From Paraburkholderia sp. HP33-1 (GTDB taxonomy: Bacteria; Pseudomonadota; Gammaproteobacteria; Burkholderiales; Burkholderiaceae): a stretch of 64,000 nt of DNA. The stretch lies in contig NZ_JAJEJR010000002.1 of the NCBI RefSeq assembly GCF_021390595.1, forward strand, positions 1,736,001 through 1,800,000, written 5' to 3'. A model generated the notes under the pieces. It saw nothing but the letters and a program-made list of their open reading frames with translations, did not search any database and had not been told where the DNA came from. Below are positions 9,927-19,040 of the stretch, piece after piece; position 1 is the stretch's first letter, and the number at the start of each line of letters is the position of its first letter. A program made the translations under genes and the position numbers.

Positions 9927-11633
9927 TCACGCTTCGATGACGTAGGTGCCGGGTGATGCGGCGAGCGACGGATGCCGCTCGTTGCCAGGCGCAGCCGGCG
10001 CTGCGCGTTTCTCGCCGGAGCGCGTGGACAGCCAGTCGCGCCAATCGCTCCACCACGAATCCTTGTGCGCCTGCGCATTCGCCAGCCACGCGTCGGCCTG
10101 CGAAGGCAGTTCGGCATTGAGGTAGAACTTCGACTTCGGATTGCCGGGCGGGTTGATCAGACTCTGAATGTGACCGCTCGAACTCAGCACGAACCGGGTG
10201 TGGCCGCCGAACAGCCGGGCAGTGTTGTAGACGCCCTTCCACGGCGTGATATGGTCGGTGATACCAGCCACCACGTACTTGTCGCACGTCACGTCGGACA
10301 GGTCGATCGGCGTATCGAGAACGCTCAGCGCGCCGGGTTTCGTGAACAGGTTGCCCATGAAAATGTCGAGCAACTGGCCATGCAGCCTGGCCGGCAAACG
10401 CGTCGTGTCGTTGTTCCAGTACAGGATGTCGAACGCGGGCGGTGTCTTGCCCATCAGATAGTTGTTGACCCAGTAGTTCCACACGAGATCATTGGGTCTC
10501 ATCCACGCGAACACGCGGCCCATCTCTTCGCCGGCGAGCACGCCGCGCGACGTGCTGTTCTGCTTGGCCGCGGCAATCGCCTCGGGGGTCGCGAACAGAC
10601 CGAGCTGCGAATCGGCGGTGTTGTCGAGCACGGCCACCATCAACGAGGCCGCGTGCACCGATTTATCGCCGCGGCTCGCCAGGTGCCCGAGCAAGGCCGA
10701 GATGGTCATCGCGCCGGAACACGCGCCGTGCAGATTGACGTCGTCGCTGCCCGTGATATCGCGCACCGCCGCGATCGCTTCGAGAAGCGCCGCCACGTAG
10801 GTGTCGAGATCCCAGTGGGACTGCGCGGCGGTCGGATTGCGCCAGCTCACCACGAAGACCTGCAGCTCGTTCTTCACCAGATAGTCGACGATGCTTTTGC
10901 CTTCCGACAGATCGAACACATAGAACTTGTTGATCTGCGGCGGCACGATCAACTGCGGACGGCTGTAGACCTGCGTGGTCGCCGGCGCGTACTGGATCAA
11001 CTCCAGCACTTCGTTGCGAAACACCACGGAGCCGCGCGACGTGCCGAGGTTCTTGCCCACCTCGAACGCCGTCTTGTCGACCTGGGCCGGCATGCCCTGG
11101 TGCTTCAGCAGATCCGTCACGATGTTCTTGAACCCGCCCAGCAGACTCGCGCCGCCCGAATCGACGATCTTCTTGATGGCCGCCGGATTGCCGAGCAGCG
11201 TGTTGGTCGGCGACAACGCGTCCGTGTACAACGACAGTACGAACTGCGCGCGCTCCTTGGTCTTCGGGTCGAGCGCCGAGCGATCGACGAACCCGGTCAG
11301 CGCATCACGCCACGCGAAATAGCCTTGCAGCGTCATGCGATACAGCGAATTTTCCTGCCACGCCGAATCGCCGAAGCGCTTGTCTCCCGGCGGCGGCGCG
11401 GGTTGCCCGTTGCCGCTCAGTACCGCGATCAGTTCGCGCGCGAGCTTCGCTTCCTGCTCGACGACGAGCGCCGGTTGCCGCAAGGCCTGCGCGCCGATCT
11501 GTTGCGCGGTGGCGAGAACGTCGACCGCGCGCAGCCCGACAAACGGGTTGGGGCCCAACATGCCCTCCGTGGCCGACGCCGCGAGATCGTCCGGCTGTTC
11601 GCTGCGCTCCATGCTTTCAGTGCTTACCGCCAT
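9927..11633 (-). CDS. phaC: Class II-type poly(3-hydroxyalkanoate) synthase
   Basis: 568 residues. The lipase-like box LHGACSGAMT puts the catalytic Cys at residue 305, with Asp460 (GITDHITPW) and His488 (SSSGHIQS). Spacing and motifs such as GKNLGTSRGSVVFRN, PPQINKFYVFDLS, VFAWMRPNDLVWNYWVNNYL and the C-terminal ASPGTYV follow the Pseudomonas PhaC1/PhaC2 (class II, medium-chain) enzymes rather than the class I enzyme usual in Burkholderiaceae. Start at 11633 follows AGGAG. It polymerises (R)-3-hydroxyacyl-CoA at the granule surface. The neighbouring hydratase and acyl-CoA ligase would supply substrate from fatty acids. Class is from remembered motifs, not a computed tree. Confidence 0.93.
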   Translation of the reverse strand: MAVSTESMERSEQPDDLAASATEGMLGPNPFVGLRAVDVLATAQQIGAQALRQPALVVEQEAKLARELIAVLSGNGQPAPPPGDKRFGDSAWQENSLYRMTLQGYFAWRDALTGFVDRSALDPKTKERAQFVLSLYTDALSPTNTLLGNPAAIKKIVDSGGASLLGGFKNIVTDLLKHQGMPAQVDKTAFEVGKNLGTSRGSVVFRNEVLELIQYAPATTQVYSRPQLIVPPQINKFYVFDLSEGKSIVDYLVKNELQVFVVSWRNPTAAQSHWDLDTYVAALLEAIAAVRDITGSDDVNLHGACSGAMTISALLGHLASRGDKSVHAASLMVAVLDNTADSQLGLFATPEAIAAAKQNSTSRGVLAGEEMGRVFAWMRPNDLVWNYWVNNYLMGKTPPAFDILYWNNDTTRLPARLHGQLLDIFMGNLFTKPGALSVLDTPIDLSDVTCDKYVVAGITDHITPWKGVYNTARLFGGHTRFVLSSSGHIQSLINPPGNPKSKFYLNAELPSQADAWLANAQAHKDSWWSDWRDWLSTRSGEKRAAPAAPGNERHPSLAASPGTYVIEA

Positions 11634-11682
11634 TTCTCCTGCTCCTCAAAACGACTTATCCAGTCCTGTCAAACACGTCTGC

Positions 11683-12150
11683 TCACGCGACCAGCATCGC
11701 CAGGGTCTCGGCGATCAGCGCCGGCTTGTCCTCGCCGTCGATCTGCAACTCATTCGCCATCCTGACGATCACCCTGCCGCCGCTCTTTCTTTCCACCGCC
11801 AGCAACGTCGCGCGGCTTCGCACACGCGCGCCAGCTTTGACGGGCGTCATGAAGCGCACCTTGTCGAGCCCGTAGTTGAGCCCGGCCGACGCATCCTTGG
11901 GAATCACGCCAATCTCGATCGCGAGCGCCGCCAGCAGCGACAGCGTCAGATAGCCGTGGGCAATGGTTCCGCCGAACGGGCTCTCGCGTTTCGCGCGCTC
12001 GACATCGACGTGAATCCACTGCGTGTCGCCCGTGCATTGCGCGAATGCGTCGATGCGCGCCTGATCGACGACGACCCAGTTAGACACACCGAGTTCGCGA
12101 CCGACGAAGCTCTCGAGCGCGGCCATGCTGTATTCATTGCTGTTCATCAT
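11683..12150 (-). CDS. MaoC-like (R)-specific enoyl-CoA hydratase
   Basis: 155 residues, one hot-dog domain. The motif CTGDTQWIHVDVERA corresponds to the hydratase-2 motif with catalytic Asp and His, and FGGTIAHGYLTLSLL is the conserved following helix. Two adjacent ATGs are preceded by GGAGGAG. PhaJ enzymes of this family convert trans-2-enoyl-CoA into (R)-3-hydroxyacyl-CoA, the substrate of PHA synthase. Its position between acyl-CoA ligase and phaC fits that role exactly. The usual Asn-Pro of the motif is Gln-Trp here, so chain-length preference may differ; assignment as MaoC family is secure. Confidence 0.88.
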   Translation of the reverse strand: MMNSNEYSMAALESFVGRELGVSNWVVVDQARIDAFAQCTGDTQWIHVDVERAKRESPFGGTIAHGYLTLSLLAALAIEIGVIPKDASAGLNYGLDKVRFMTPVKAGARVRSRATLLAVERKSGGRVIVRMANELQIDGEDKPALIAETLAMLVA

Positions 12151-12179
12151 TTCTGCTCCTCCGTGTTCCTCGTGACGTA

Positions 12180-13823
12180 TCAGGCGAACTGCGCGCGCAG
12201 CCACTTCTTGTTCAGCTTGCCGACGCTGGTCTTTTCGAGCGAGTCGATGAACCTGACGATCTGCGGCACCGCATACTTCGAGATCCGTCCCGACTCACTG
12301 AACGTCAACACGTGACGCTTGATGTCGTCCTCGCTGACCTCGACGCCTTCGTTGAGCACCACCAGCGCGACCGGCCGCTCGCCCCATTTCTCGTCGCTGA
12401 TACCGATGACGGCGACTTCGGATACGCCCGGGTACAGCGAGATCAGGCTCTCGATTTCCAGCGACGAAATCCATTCGCCGCCCGACTTGATCACGTCCTT
12501 GAGCCGGTCCGTGATCTGGATGCTTCCGGTCGGGTCGATCGTCGCGATGTCCTGCGTGTGCAGGTAGCCGCCGCCCCACAACTGCACGGAAGCCTCGGGG
12601 TTGTTCAGATAGCCTTGCGTGAGCCACGGTGCGCGCACGACGATTTCTCCATACGCGCTGCCGTCGTGAGCCGCCTCCTCCATGTTTTCATTGACGATGC
12701 GCAGATCGACGAGCGGGACCGGCCGTCCCGTCGTGCAGCGCAGGCGCAACTGCTCTTCGGCGTCGAGCGCCTCGGCGCCGGCCGGCAGCTGCGCAAGACT
12801 CAGCAAGGGACACGTTTCCGACATACCGTAGCCCGCGAAGATGTCGATGCCTCGCCCGAGCGCGGCACGCGCCAGTCCGTGCGTGAGCGCACCGCCGCCG
12901 ATCACGATCTTCCATTTGCTCAAATCGGCGGAACGCGCTTCTTCGCAGCCGAGCATCATGTGCAGAATCGTGCTCACGCAATGCGAGAACGTCACGCCTT
13001 CGTCGCGCACCAGCTTCACGAGCCGGTCAGGCATATAGCGGCCCGGATAGACCTGCTTCACGCCGAGCACGGTGGCGATGTAGGGCATGCCCCAGGCGTG
13101 CACGTGGAACATCGGCGTGAGCGGCATATAGACGTCGCCGCGGTGAAAGCGCTGCCCGGATTCGGGGCTCGCCAACGCCGCCATGCCGGTGAGCGTGTGC
13201 AGAACCAGCTGGCGATGGGAAAAGAAGACGCCCTTGGGCAGGCCGGTCGTCCCGGTCGTATAAAAGGTCGTGGCGCGCGTGTTCTCGTCGAAGTCGGGAA
13301 ACTCATACTGATCCGAGCTTTCTTCGAGCATCGCTTCGTATTCCGCCGAAAACGGAATCGAGTGCGTAGCGACTTCGCTGCCCTCCTCGTCAATCCAGAT
13401 GAAGGTGCGCACCGTTTCGAGCTGGCCTTTGATCGCTTCGACAAGCGGCAGAAAATCGGTGTGGACGAGCAGGATCTCCGCGCCGGCGTGGTTGATCGTG
13501 TACGCGATCTCGTCCGGCGACAGGCGCACGTTGACCGTTTGCAGCACGGCACCCATCATCGGCACGGCGAAATAGCATTCGAGGTAACGGTGGCTGTCCC
13601 AGTCCATCACCGCGACGGTGCTGCCGTGCCGCGCGCCGAGCCGGCTCAGCCCATTGGCGAGCCGCGCGATGCGCTCGCGCAGCGTCGTATAAGTCATGCG
13701 GACCTGTCCGCGATACACGATCTCCTGATCCGGCGCCTGAACGAACGGCGTGTGCAGCAGTTGCTTGATCAGCAATGGATAAGCGTAGGCCGAGGGCGCA
13801 GCGGCCGTGGCGTTGTCCCGCAT
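12180..13823 (-). CDS. Medium/long-chain fatty acid-CoA ligase (AlkK-like)
   Basis: 547 residues, ANL superfamily. TTFYTTGTTGLPKGVFFSH is the AMP-binding motif, FAGYGMSETCP the adenylate-contacting motif, and DRLKDVIKSGGEWIS with C-terminal KTSVGKLNKK carries the hinge and catalytic lysine. Overall layout resembles AlkK, the medium-chain ligase of the Pseudomonas alkane system. Start at 13823 follows AAGGAG. It is the first gene of the operon ligase-maoC-phaC-phasin-phaZ and should activate fatty acids to acyl-CoA for beta-oxidation and PHA synthesis. The upstream region 13824-14191 holds the shared inverted repeat and otherwise no gene that I can support. Confidence 0.9.
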   Translation of the reverse strand: MRDNATAAAPSAYAYPLLIKQLLHTPFVQAPDQEIVYRGQVRMTYTTLRERIARLANGLSRLGARHGSTVAVMDWDSHRYLECYFAVPMMGAVLQTVNVRLSPDEIAYTINHAGAEILLVHTDFLPLVEAIKGQLETVRTFIWIDEEGSEVATHSIPFSAEYEAMLEESSDQYEFPDFDENTRATTFYTTGTTGLPKGVFFSHRQLVLHTLTGMAALASPESGQRFHRGDVYMPLTPMFHVHAWGMPYIATVLGVKQVYPGRYMPDRLVKLVRDEGVTFSHCVSTILHMMLGCEEARSADLSKWKIVIGGGALTHGLARAALGRGIDIFAGYGMSETCPLLSLAQLPAGAEALDAEEQLRLRCTTGRPVPLVDLRIVNENMEEAAHDGSAYGEIVVRAPWLTQGYLNNPEASVQLWGGGYLHTQDIATIDPTGSIQITDRLKDVIKSGGEWISSLEIESLISLYPGVSEVAVIGISDEKWGERPVALVVLNEGVEVSEDDIKRHVLTFSESGRISKYAVPQIVRFIDSLEKTSVGKLNKKWLRAQFA

Positions 13824-13945
13824 CTGAATCTCCTTGAGTCCTGAACTGGATGGATGGCGGGCAAACACAGCTTCATTGCTGCGTGGCTGACAGTCTCGTC
13901 CCGCAGTGTCTTCCCGATAGGCGAATGATCGGCGCGCATGAGAGA

Positions 13946-13969
13946 GGGGAACATCCCCTGAACGGGGGA
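13946..13969. promoter_or_regulatory. Second copy of the TCCCC-N6-GGGGA inverted repeat
   Basis: The core at 13954-13969 reads TCCCCCGTTCAGGGGA on the minus strand, 14 of 16 bases identical to the element at 5599. An additional GGGGA half-site at 13946-13950 makes an ordered set GGGGA-N3-TCCCC-N6-GGGGA. It lies 131 bases before the start of the acyl-CoA ligase gene, a plausible activator position for the PHA operon. It probably binds the LAL regulator encoded at 5671; this is inferred from the two-site distribution. Confidence 0.55.
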
Positions 13970-14191
13970 GCCGCCGGAGGGATGCGGGAGGACGGTGGCC
14001 GGAGAATTCGCGAAGTACACAAAAACATGCGCTCAATGCCCCCAGGCACGCGCTTTGCGCGCTGCAAGTTTCGCGCGCAAGCCGCGCCGATTGCGCCTAA
14101 GCTGAGGTGACGTCACGTTTTTTCGAGTGCGGCGCCTGGGCATTCGTCAGCCGCGACGCCCCGCCCGCCTCGCCTCGAACCCCGCAAGCCC

Positions 14192-14899
14192 ATGAGCGAA
14201 ACCAGCCCACGCCTTTTCATCGTCTCGCCCCATTTCGACGACGCCGTCTTCAGCTGCGGCGCGTTGCTCGCCGCCCACCCCGACGCCGCCGTCTGCACCG
14301 TATTCGCCGCGCCCCCCGAGCACGAGATGCACACGGAGTGGGACGCAAAAGCGGGCTTCGCGAACGCCCATGAAGCGATCCACGAACGCACGATTGAAGA
14401 CAACCGCGCGCTCGAAGTGCTCGACGCGATTCCGCTGCGCATGCCGTTTCGCGACAGCCAGTACGCCGATTCGCCGTCGATCGGCCAGCTGGCGGCCGCG
14501 CTGGAGGAAACGATCTACCGCACGACCGCGAACACGCTGCTGATGCCGCTCGGCCTGGATCAGGACGATCATGTGCGGGTGTTCGAAGCATGCTGCGAAA
14601 TCCTGCCGCGGCTCACGCACCTGAACTGGTTCGGCTACGAGGAAGCGATTCACCGGCTCACGCCGGGTGTGGTCCAGGCGCGGCTTGCCGATCTCGCACA
14701 GCGCGGCATCGTTGCGACGCCGGCAACCCCGAGCGCCGGCCACACGATCGACGTACACCGCCAGGCGCATCTGAAGCGCGAAGCAGTCAACGCGTACGCG
14801 AGCCAGTTGCGCGCTTTCGGGGCCGGCAATTACGACGATGTGTTCGCGACCGAGCGCTACTGGCAGCTGAGCGTCGGCCGCAAACGCGCGAGAAAGTAG
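14192..14899 (+). CDS. PIG-L family deacetylase
   Basis: 235 residues. The N-terminal motif SPHFDDAVFSCG is the zinc-binding His-x-Asp-Asp signature of the PIG-L/LmbE fold, enzymes that remove acetyl groups from N-acetylglucosamine-containing molecules. LMPLGLDQDDHVRVFEAC in the middle supplies the further conserved His region. No signal peptide is visible, so it is probably cytoplasmic. The immediate neighbours (PHA operon on the other strand, a small peptide gene downstream) do not indicate a substrate. The ribosome-binding site is weak. Confidence 0.85.
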   Translation: MSETSPRLFIVSPHFDDAVFSCGALLAAHPDAAVCTVFAAPPEHEMHTEWDAKAGFANAHEAIHERTIEDNRALEVLDAIPLRMPFRDSQYADSPSIGQLAAALEETIYRTTANTLLMPLGLDQDDHVRVFEACCEILPRLTHLNWFGYEEAIHRLTPGVVQARLADLAQRGIVATPATPSAGHTIDVHRQAHLKREAVNAYASQLRAFGAGNYDDVFATERYWQLSVGRKRARK

Positions 14900-15027
14900 G
14901 GAAAAGGAGCGAGCAGGAAGCGCGGCGAACTCCTACGCTTGAGAACAGATAACCGACGCGGCGGCGGGCATCGGCGGTAAAAGCCGGACACGCCTGACTC
15001 GCGCATTTCAACCGCAAAGGTGACGCA

Positions 15028-15180
15028 ATGAGCTACGACATGCACACCAGCCCGATTCCCGACCCCAATGCCGATCCCAACCGTGACCCGGAAGCCGACC
15101 CGCTCGTGCCGCCGTCCCCGGGGCATCATGTCGAGGAGCCGCAGCGCCCTGAAGGGCCGCCGGATAAGGATCCGGTGTGA
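15028..15180 (+). CDS. 50-residue Pro/Asp-rich small protein
   Basis: A short open frame starting MSYDMHTSPIPDPN and ending PPDKDPV, preceded by AAGGTG at a suitable distance. The composition is striking: repeated Asp-Pro units (PDPN, ADPN, RDPE, ADPL) then a Pro-rich tail, with no hydrophobic core, so it is probably intrinsically disordered. I know no function. It lies 128 bases after the PIG-L gene on the same strand. The start context and biased composition argue for a real gene, but this is not proven. Confidence 0.5.
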   Translation: MSYDMHTSPIPDPNADPNRDPEADPLVPPSPGHHVEEPQRPEGPPDKDPV

Positions 15181-15485
15181 GGGGGCCGCGAGCGGCGCGG
15201 GCGTGGCGAGCGCGCACGCGAGCGACGCAAGCTCGCCGGTCCGCGCGTGCTGCTCGTTGACGACGAGGCGAATGCCCGAATATTTGAAAAAACCCCTTTT
15301 CGAAATTCACGCGCGTCGGCACCGCTAAAACATTCAATAAATCCGCCAATTAATCAGACGAATATCGATGTGAAACAACGGGTTTCCCCTGCCTCGATCA
15401 GCGCCATTTCGCGCCGTAAACACAGCGAGCGGCACCCGACCACGATTCAGTGGACCCTACTGGCCAAAAGCCTATTCCCCTCGCT
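15181..15485. other. Non-coding stretch with a receiver-like relic and chemoreceptor leader
   Basis: No intact gene. Positions 15241-15279, in frame after the previous stop, encode PRVLLVDDEANAR, which looks like the first strand and acidic pocket of a response-regulator receiver domain, but the frame then runs into low-complexity sequence. From 15285 the composition becomes AT-rich. TAAA at 15417 followed 15 bases later by CCGAC at 15436 is a weak candidate for a flagellar sigma-28 promoter of the chemoreceptor gene; its spacing is not ideal. Confidence 0.35.
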
Positions 15486-17027
15486 ATGACTCTGAACCGA
15501 AAACTGGCGTCGATGATTGCTGTCCTGTGGGTCGGCCTGATCCTGATCGGTGGTTTTGGCGCGTGGCAAAGCCGCGCGTCGATGATCTCGGACCGGCGCG
15601 AACAACTCCGCTCGCTGATCGACGAGGCGAACCACGTCGTCGGCCACTACTACGCGCTCGCGCAGCAGCATGCGCTATCCGAGGACGATGCGAAGAAACA
15701 GGCGCTCGCGACGCTTGGCGCGATGCGCTACGGCACGGACGGCTACCTGTCGATCAACGACTCGCAGCCGGTCATGCTGATGCATCCGATCAAGCCCGCA
15801 CTCATCGGCAAAAACCTCGCGCAATTCACCGATCCGGCGGGCAATCATCTGTTCGTCGACATCGTCAACGCGGGCAATCACGACGGCGGCGGCTTCGTCG
15901 ACTATCTGTGGGCCAAGCCGGGCAGCGAGCAGCCGGTCGCGAAGACCAGCTACTCGATGCACTTCGCGCCGTGGGACTGGTACCTCGTGACCGGCATGTA
16001 TATGGACGACGTGCAAAGCGCGTTCTACCGCAACCTGCTGCGCTGGCTCGCGATCACGGTTGCGCTCGGTGCGCTCTCCACGGTCGTGATGCTGGTCGTG
16101 CTGCGCAGCATCCGCCGCTCGCTCGGCGGCACGCTCGAAGTGGCAGTCGAGCACGCGCGGCTGATGGCGCAAGGCAATCTCGCGACGCCGGTGCCGGTTG
16201 AGTCGCACGACAACGGCAGCCTGCTCCATGCACTGCGTACCATGCAGGCGGGACTCGTCGACACGGTGTCGCGCGTGCGTCAGGGCACCGAAAACATCAA
16301 CGTCGGCGCGAACGAAATCGCCGCGGGCAACACCGACCTGTCGCAACGCACCGAGGAGCAGGCGGCGGCACTCGTACAAACCGCGTCGAGCATGGATCAG
16401 ATGACGGTCAACGTGAAGCAGAACGCCGACAGCGCAACCCAGGCCGCGCAACTCGCGAGCGACGCCGCGAACGTCGCGACGCGCGGCAGCCGCGTGGTCG
16501 ACGACGTGGTGCGAACGATGGGCGAGATCACGGCGAGCTCGCGGCAGATCGGCGACATCATCGGCGTGATCGACGGCATCGCATTCCAGACTAACATCCT
16601 CGCGCTGAACGCCGCCGTCGAAGCAGCGCGCGCCGGCGAACAGGGCCGCGGCTTCGCGGTGGTCGCCTCCGAAGTGCGCAGCCTCGCACAGCGCTCGGCG
16701 ACGGCCGCGAAGGAGATCAAGGCGCTGATCGAAACCTCGACCGATACGGTCGAGACCGGCGCATCGCTGGTCGCCAACGCGGGCGCGACGATGGGCGAGA
16801 TCGTGCAGTCGGTGCGGCGCGTCAACGAGATTCTCGAAGAAATCAGCCACGCGTCGCGCGAGCAGAGCGCGGGCATCGAGCAGGTCAATCGCGCGGTCGG
16901 CGAGATGGATCAGGTCACGCAGCAGAATGCGGCGCTGGTCGAACAGGCCGCGGCCGCCGCGCATTCGCTGAAGGACCAGGTCGGCGGGTTGCGCGACGCG
17001 ATTGCCAGTTTCGCGTTGCCGGCCTGA
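15486..17027 (+). CDS. Methyl-accepting chemotaxis protein
   Basis: 513 residues from the ATG at 15486; a GTG twelve codons earlier is possible. Transmembrane helix 1 is at about residues 10-27 and helix 2 at about 184-205, enclosing a periplasmic single-Cache-like sensor domain (the region with [11 protein letters not shown] and [15 protein letters not shown]). A HAMP domain follows, then the signalling domain with the highly conserved hairpin [20 protein letters not shown] near residue 385. It senses an unknown small ligand and signals to CheA/CheW. No che genes are in the window, so it works with a remote flagellar system. A hairpin terminator follows at 17138. Confidence 0.93.
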   Translation: MTLNRKLASMIAVLWVGLILIGGFGAWQSRASMISDRREQLRSLIDEANHVVGHYYALAQQHALSEDDAKKQALATLGAMRYGTDGYLSINDSQPVMLMHPIKPALIGKNLAQFTDPAGNHLFVDIVNAGNHDGGGFVDYLWAKPGSEQPVAKTSYSMHFAPWDWYLVTGMYMDDVQSAFYRNLLRWLAITVALGALSTVVMLVVLRSIRRSLGGTLEVAVEHARLMAQGNLATPVPVESHDNGSLLHALRTMQAGLVDTVSRVRQGTENINVGANEIAAGNTDLSQRTEEQAAALVQTASSMDQMTVNVKQNADSATQAAQLASDAANVATRGSRVVDDVVRTMGEITASSRQIGDIIGVIDGIAFQTNILALNAAVEAARAGEQGRGFAVVASEVRSLAQRSATAAKEIKALIETSTDTVETGASLVANAGATMGEIVQSVRRVNEILEEISHASREQSAGIEQVNRAVGEMDQVTQQNAALVEQAAAAAHSLKDQVGGLRDAIASFALPA

Positions 17028-17066
17028 GCTTGCCGCACCGCGCCCGCGACGGGTGCGAAAAAAAGA

Positions 17067-17092
17067 AGGCGCTCCACAGGCTAAGAGCGCCT
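17067..17092. terminator. Inverted repeat after the chemoreceptor gene
   Basis: AGGCGCTC at 17067-17074 pairs with GAGCGCCT at 17085-17092 across a 10-base loop. An A-run lies on its left side, so it would have a T-run only on the minus strand; on the plus strand the tail CTTCAAC is weak. It may assist the stronger hairpin just downstream. Confidence 0.4.
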
Positions 17093-17137
17093 CTTCAACA
17101 CGCCGCGTCGGAGTCGACGCATCAATCGAACGAAACA

Positions 17138-17176
17138 GCCGCGCGGATTTTGCAAGTCCGCGCGGCTTTTCGTTTT
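17138..17176 (+). terminator. Rho-independent terminator of the chemoreceptor gene
   Basis: A perfect 10-bp stem, GCCGCGCGGA with TCCGCGCGGC, encloses a 9-base loop and is followed by TTTTCGTTTT. It lies 110 bases after the chemoreceptor stop and before the FtsI-like gene, separating the two transcripts. Confidence 0.8.
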
Positions 17177-17280
17177 CGCCACGCCTTTCGCAATCCTCGC
17201 GTTTAAATTACGTTTTATTTACAATCAGCCCGGCGTTGGTTCTTCCCGCTCCCGTTCACCACGTTCGTTGCCCGCCGCCC

Positions 17281-19017
17281 ATGATCCGCCAGAAAAAACC
17301 GCCGTCGCACGATTCGTACACCGCCGCGAAGAACCCGCTGCTCGCCGCGCGCCTTCCCGCGTGGCGCTCGAAGTTCGTCGTGCTGCTCGTGTTCGGCGCG
17401 TTCGCGACGCTCGCGGCCCGCGCGTTCTGGGTGCAGGTCGTGAATCAGGAGTTCTATGTCGACCAGGGGCAGAAGCGCTATCAGCGCCTCCTCGAACTGG
17501 ACGCGACGCGCGGCCGGATCGTCGATCGCAATGGTTCGATGCTTGCGGTCAGCCTCGCGACTTACGAAATCTGGGCCTCGCCGAAGCTCGTCGACGAAAG
17601 CGCGGTCGCGCCGCTCACGCGGCTGCTCGATCTACCGCTCGCGGAACTGCGCCGGCGCCTGAGCGGTGAGCGCAGCTTCGTGCTGCTCAAGCGCCAGGTC
17701 GATGCCGATACCGCCGCGCATCTGTCGCGCCTCAGGCTCGCCGGCATCACGCAGATCGCCGACACCAAACGCTTCTATCCCGAGGGCGAGTCGGCCGCGC
17801 ACGTGGTCGGCTTCACGGACATCGAGGACAACGGCCAGGAAGGCGTCGAGCTCGCTGCCAACGCGCAGTTGCAAGGCGTGCCCGGCCAGCGCGAAGTGAT
17901 CCGCGACCGGCTCGGCCGTGTGATCTCGGAGACGCGGCCGCTCGTGCCCGCGCGCAACGGCGCGACGATCCAGCTGACCATCGACCGGCGCATCCAGCAA
18001 CTCGCATACACGCAACTCAAAGCCGCGGTCGCGCAGCACCACGCCGAAGCGGGCAGCGTGGTCGTGCTCGACGCACGCAACGGCGAGATCCTCGCGCTCG
18101 CCAACTACCCGAGCTTCGATCCGAACGACCGCACGCGCCTCTCCGGCCGGCAACTGCGCAACCGCGCGGTGATCGACACGTTCGAACCGGGCTCGACGAT
18201 CAAGCCGCTCGTTGTGGCGCTGTCGCTCGACGAAGGCAAGGTGCGGCCGCAAAGCATCATCGATACCGCGCCCGGCTGGTATCGGATCGGCCCGGCCGTG
18301 ATCCACGACACGTCGAATCACGGCGCGATGACGGTCGCCGAGGCGGTGCAGAAGTCGAGCAATATCGCGCTCGCGAAGCTCGCGCTCAACTTGTCGGCCG
18401 AAACGATCTGGACCAAGTATCGACAATACGGACTCGGCATGAAGCCCGAGCTGCCCTTCCCGGGCGTGGCCGCGGGCAAGCTGCGGCCGTACAAACGCTG
18501 GCGCCCGATCGAGCAGGCGACCATGGCATATGGCTACGGGCTGTCGGTATCTCTGCTGCAGATCGCGCAGGTCTACACCGCCTATGCCGGCGACGGCGCG
18601 ATGCAGCGCGTGAGCCTGCTGCGCGAGCCGCTCGATGCGGACGCCCCCGCGTCATTCGCCGATCGCAGCGCGCCGGTCACGACGCCCGGCACCGCGCGCG
18701 CGATCCGCAACATGCTCGAAATGGCCACCGGCGAAGGCGGCACCGGACGCGCGGCGACGGTGGCGGGCTATCGCGTTGGCGGCAAGACCGGCACCGCGCG
18801 CAAGCAGATCGGCACGGGCTACGCGAAAAACCGCTACCGCGCGCTGTTCGTCGGCATGGCGCCGATGAGCGATCCGCGCCTGATCGTCGCCGTGATGATC
18901 GACGACCCGGCCGGCAAGGCGTTCTATGGCGGCACGGTCGCTGGGCCGGTGTTCAGCGGCGTGACGGGCAGCGCGTTGCAGCTGCTCGGGGTGCCGCCGG
19001 ATGCGGCCGGAGTGTAA
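17281..19017 (+). CDS. FtsI/PBP3-like peptidoglycan D,D-transpeptidase
   Basis: 578 residues. The ATG at 17281 starts a short cytoplasmic tail, then one membrane anchor (about residues 31-50), a PBP dimerisation domain containing RGRIVDRNG, and a transpeptidase domain with active-site STIK (Ser305, Lys308), SSN (359-361) and KTGT (502-505). All three penicillin-binding motifs are intact. This architecture is that of class B PBPs such as FtsI, which cross-link septal peptidoglycan. No division and cell wall (mur/fts) genes are nearby, so it is likely a second, non-dcw copy rather than the essential FtsI. An AT-rich stretch at 17200-17225 probably holds its promoter. Confidence 0.92.
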   Translation: MIRQKKPPSHDSYTAAKNPLLAARLPAWRSKFVVLLVFGAFATLAARAFWVQVVNQEFYVDQGQKRYQRLLELDATRGRIVDRNGSMLAVSLATYEIWASPKLVDESAVAPLTRLLDLPLAELRRRLSGERSFVLLKRQVDADTAAHLSRLRLAGITQIADTKRFYPEGESAAHVVGFTDIEDNGQEGVELAANAQLQGVPGQREVIRDRLGRVISETRPLVPARNGATIQLTIDRRIQQLAYTQLKAAVAQHHAEAGSVVVLDARNGEILALANYPSFDPNDRTRLSGRQLRNRAVIDTFEPGSTIKPLVVALSLDEGKVRPQSIIDTAPGWYRIGPAVIHDTSNHGAMTVAEAVQKSSNIALAKLALNLSAETIWTKYRQYGLGMKPELPFPGVAAGKLRPYKRWRPIEQATMAYGYGLSVSLLQIAQVYTAYAGDGAMQRVSLLREPLDADAPASFADRSAPVTTPGTARAIRNMLEMATGEGGTGRAATVAGYRVGGKTGTARKQIGTGYAKNRYRALFVGMAPMSDPRLIVAVMIDDPAGKAFYGGTVAGPVFSGVTGSALQLLGVPPDAAGV

Positions 19018-19040
19018 CGGGTTGTGTCTGTTGCGAGCGA

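Noticed and set aside
15417..15443. Sigma-28 (flagellar) promoter for the chemoreceptor
   Set aside because: TAAA and CCGA are present but spacing and the flanking bases deviate from consensus; kept only as a weak note.
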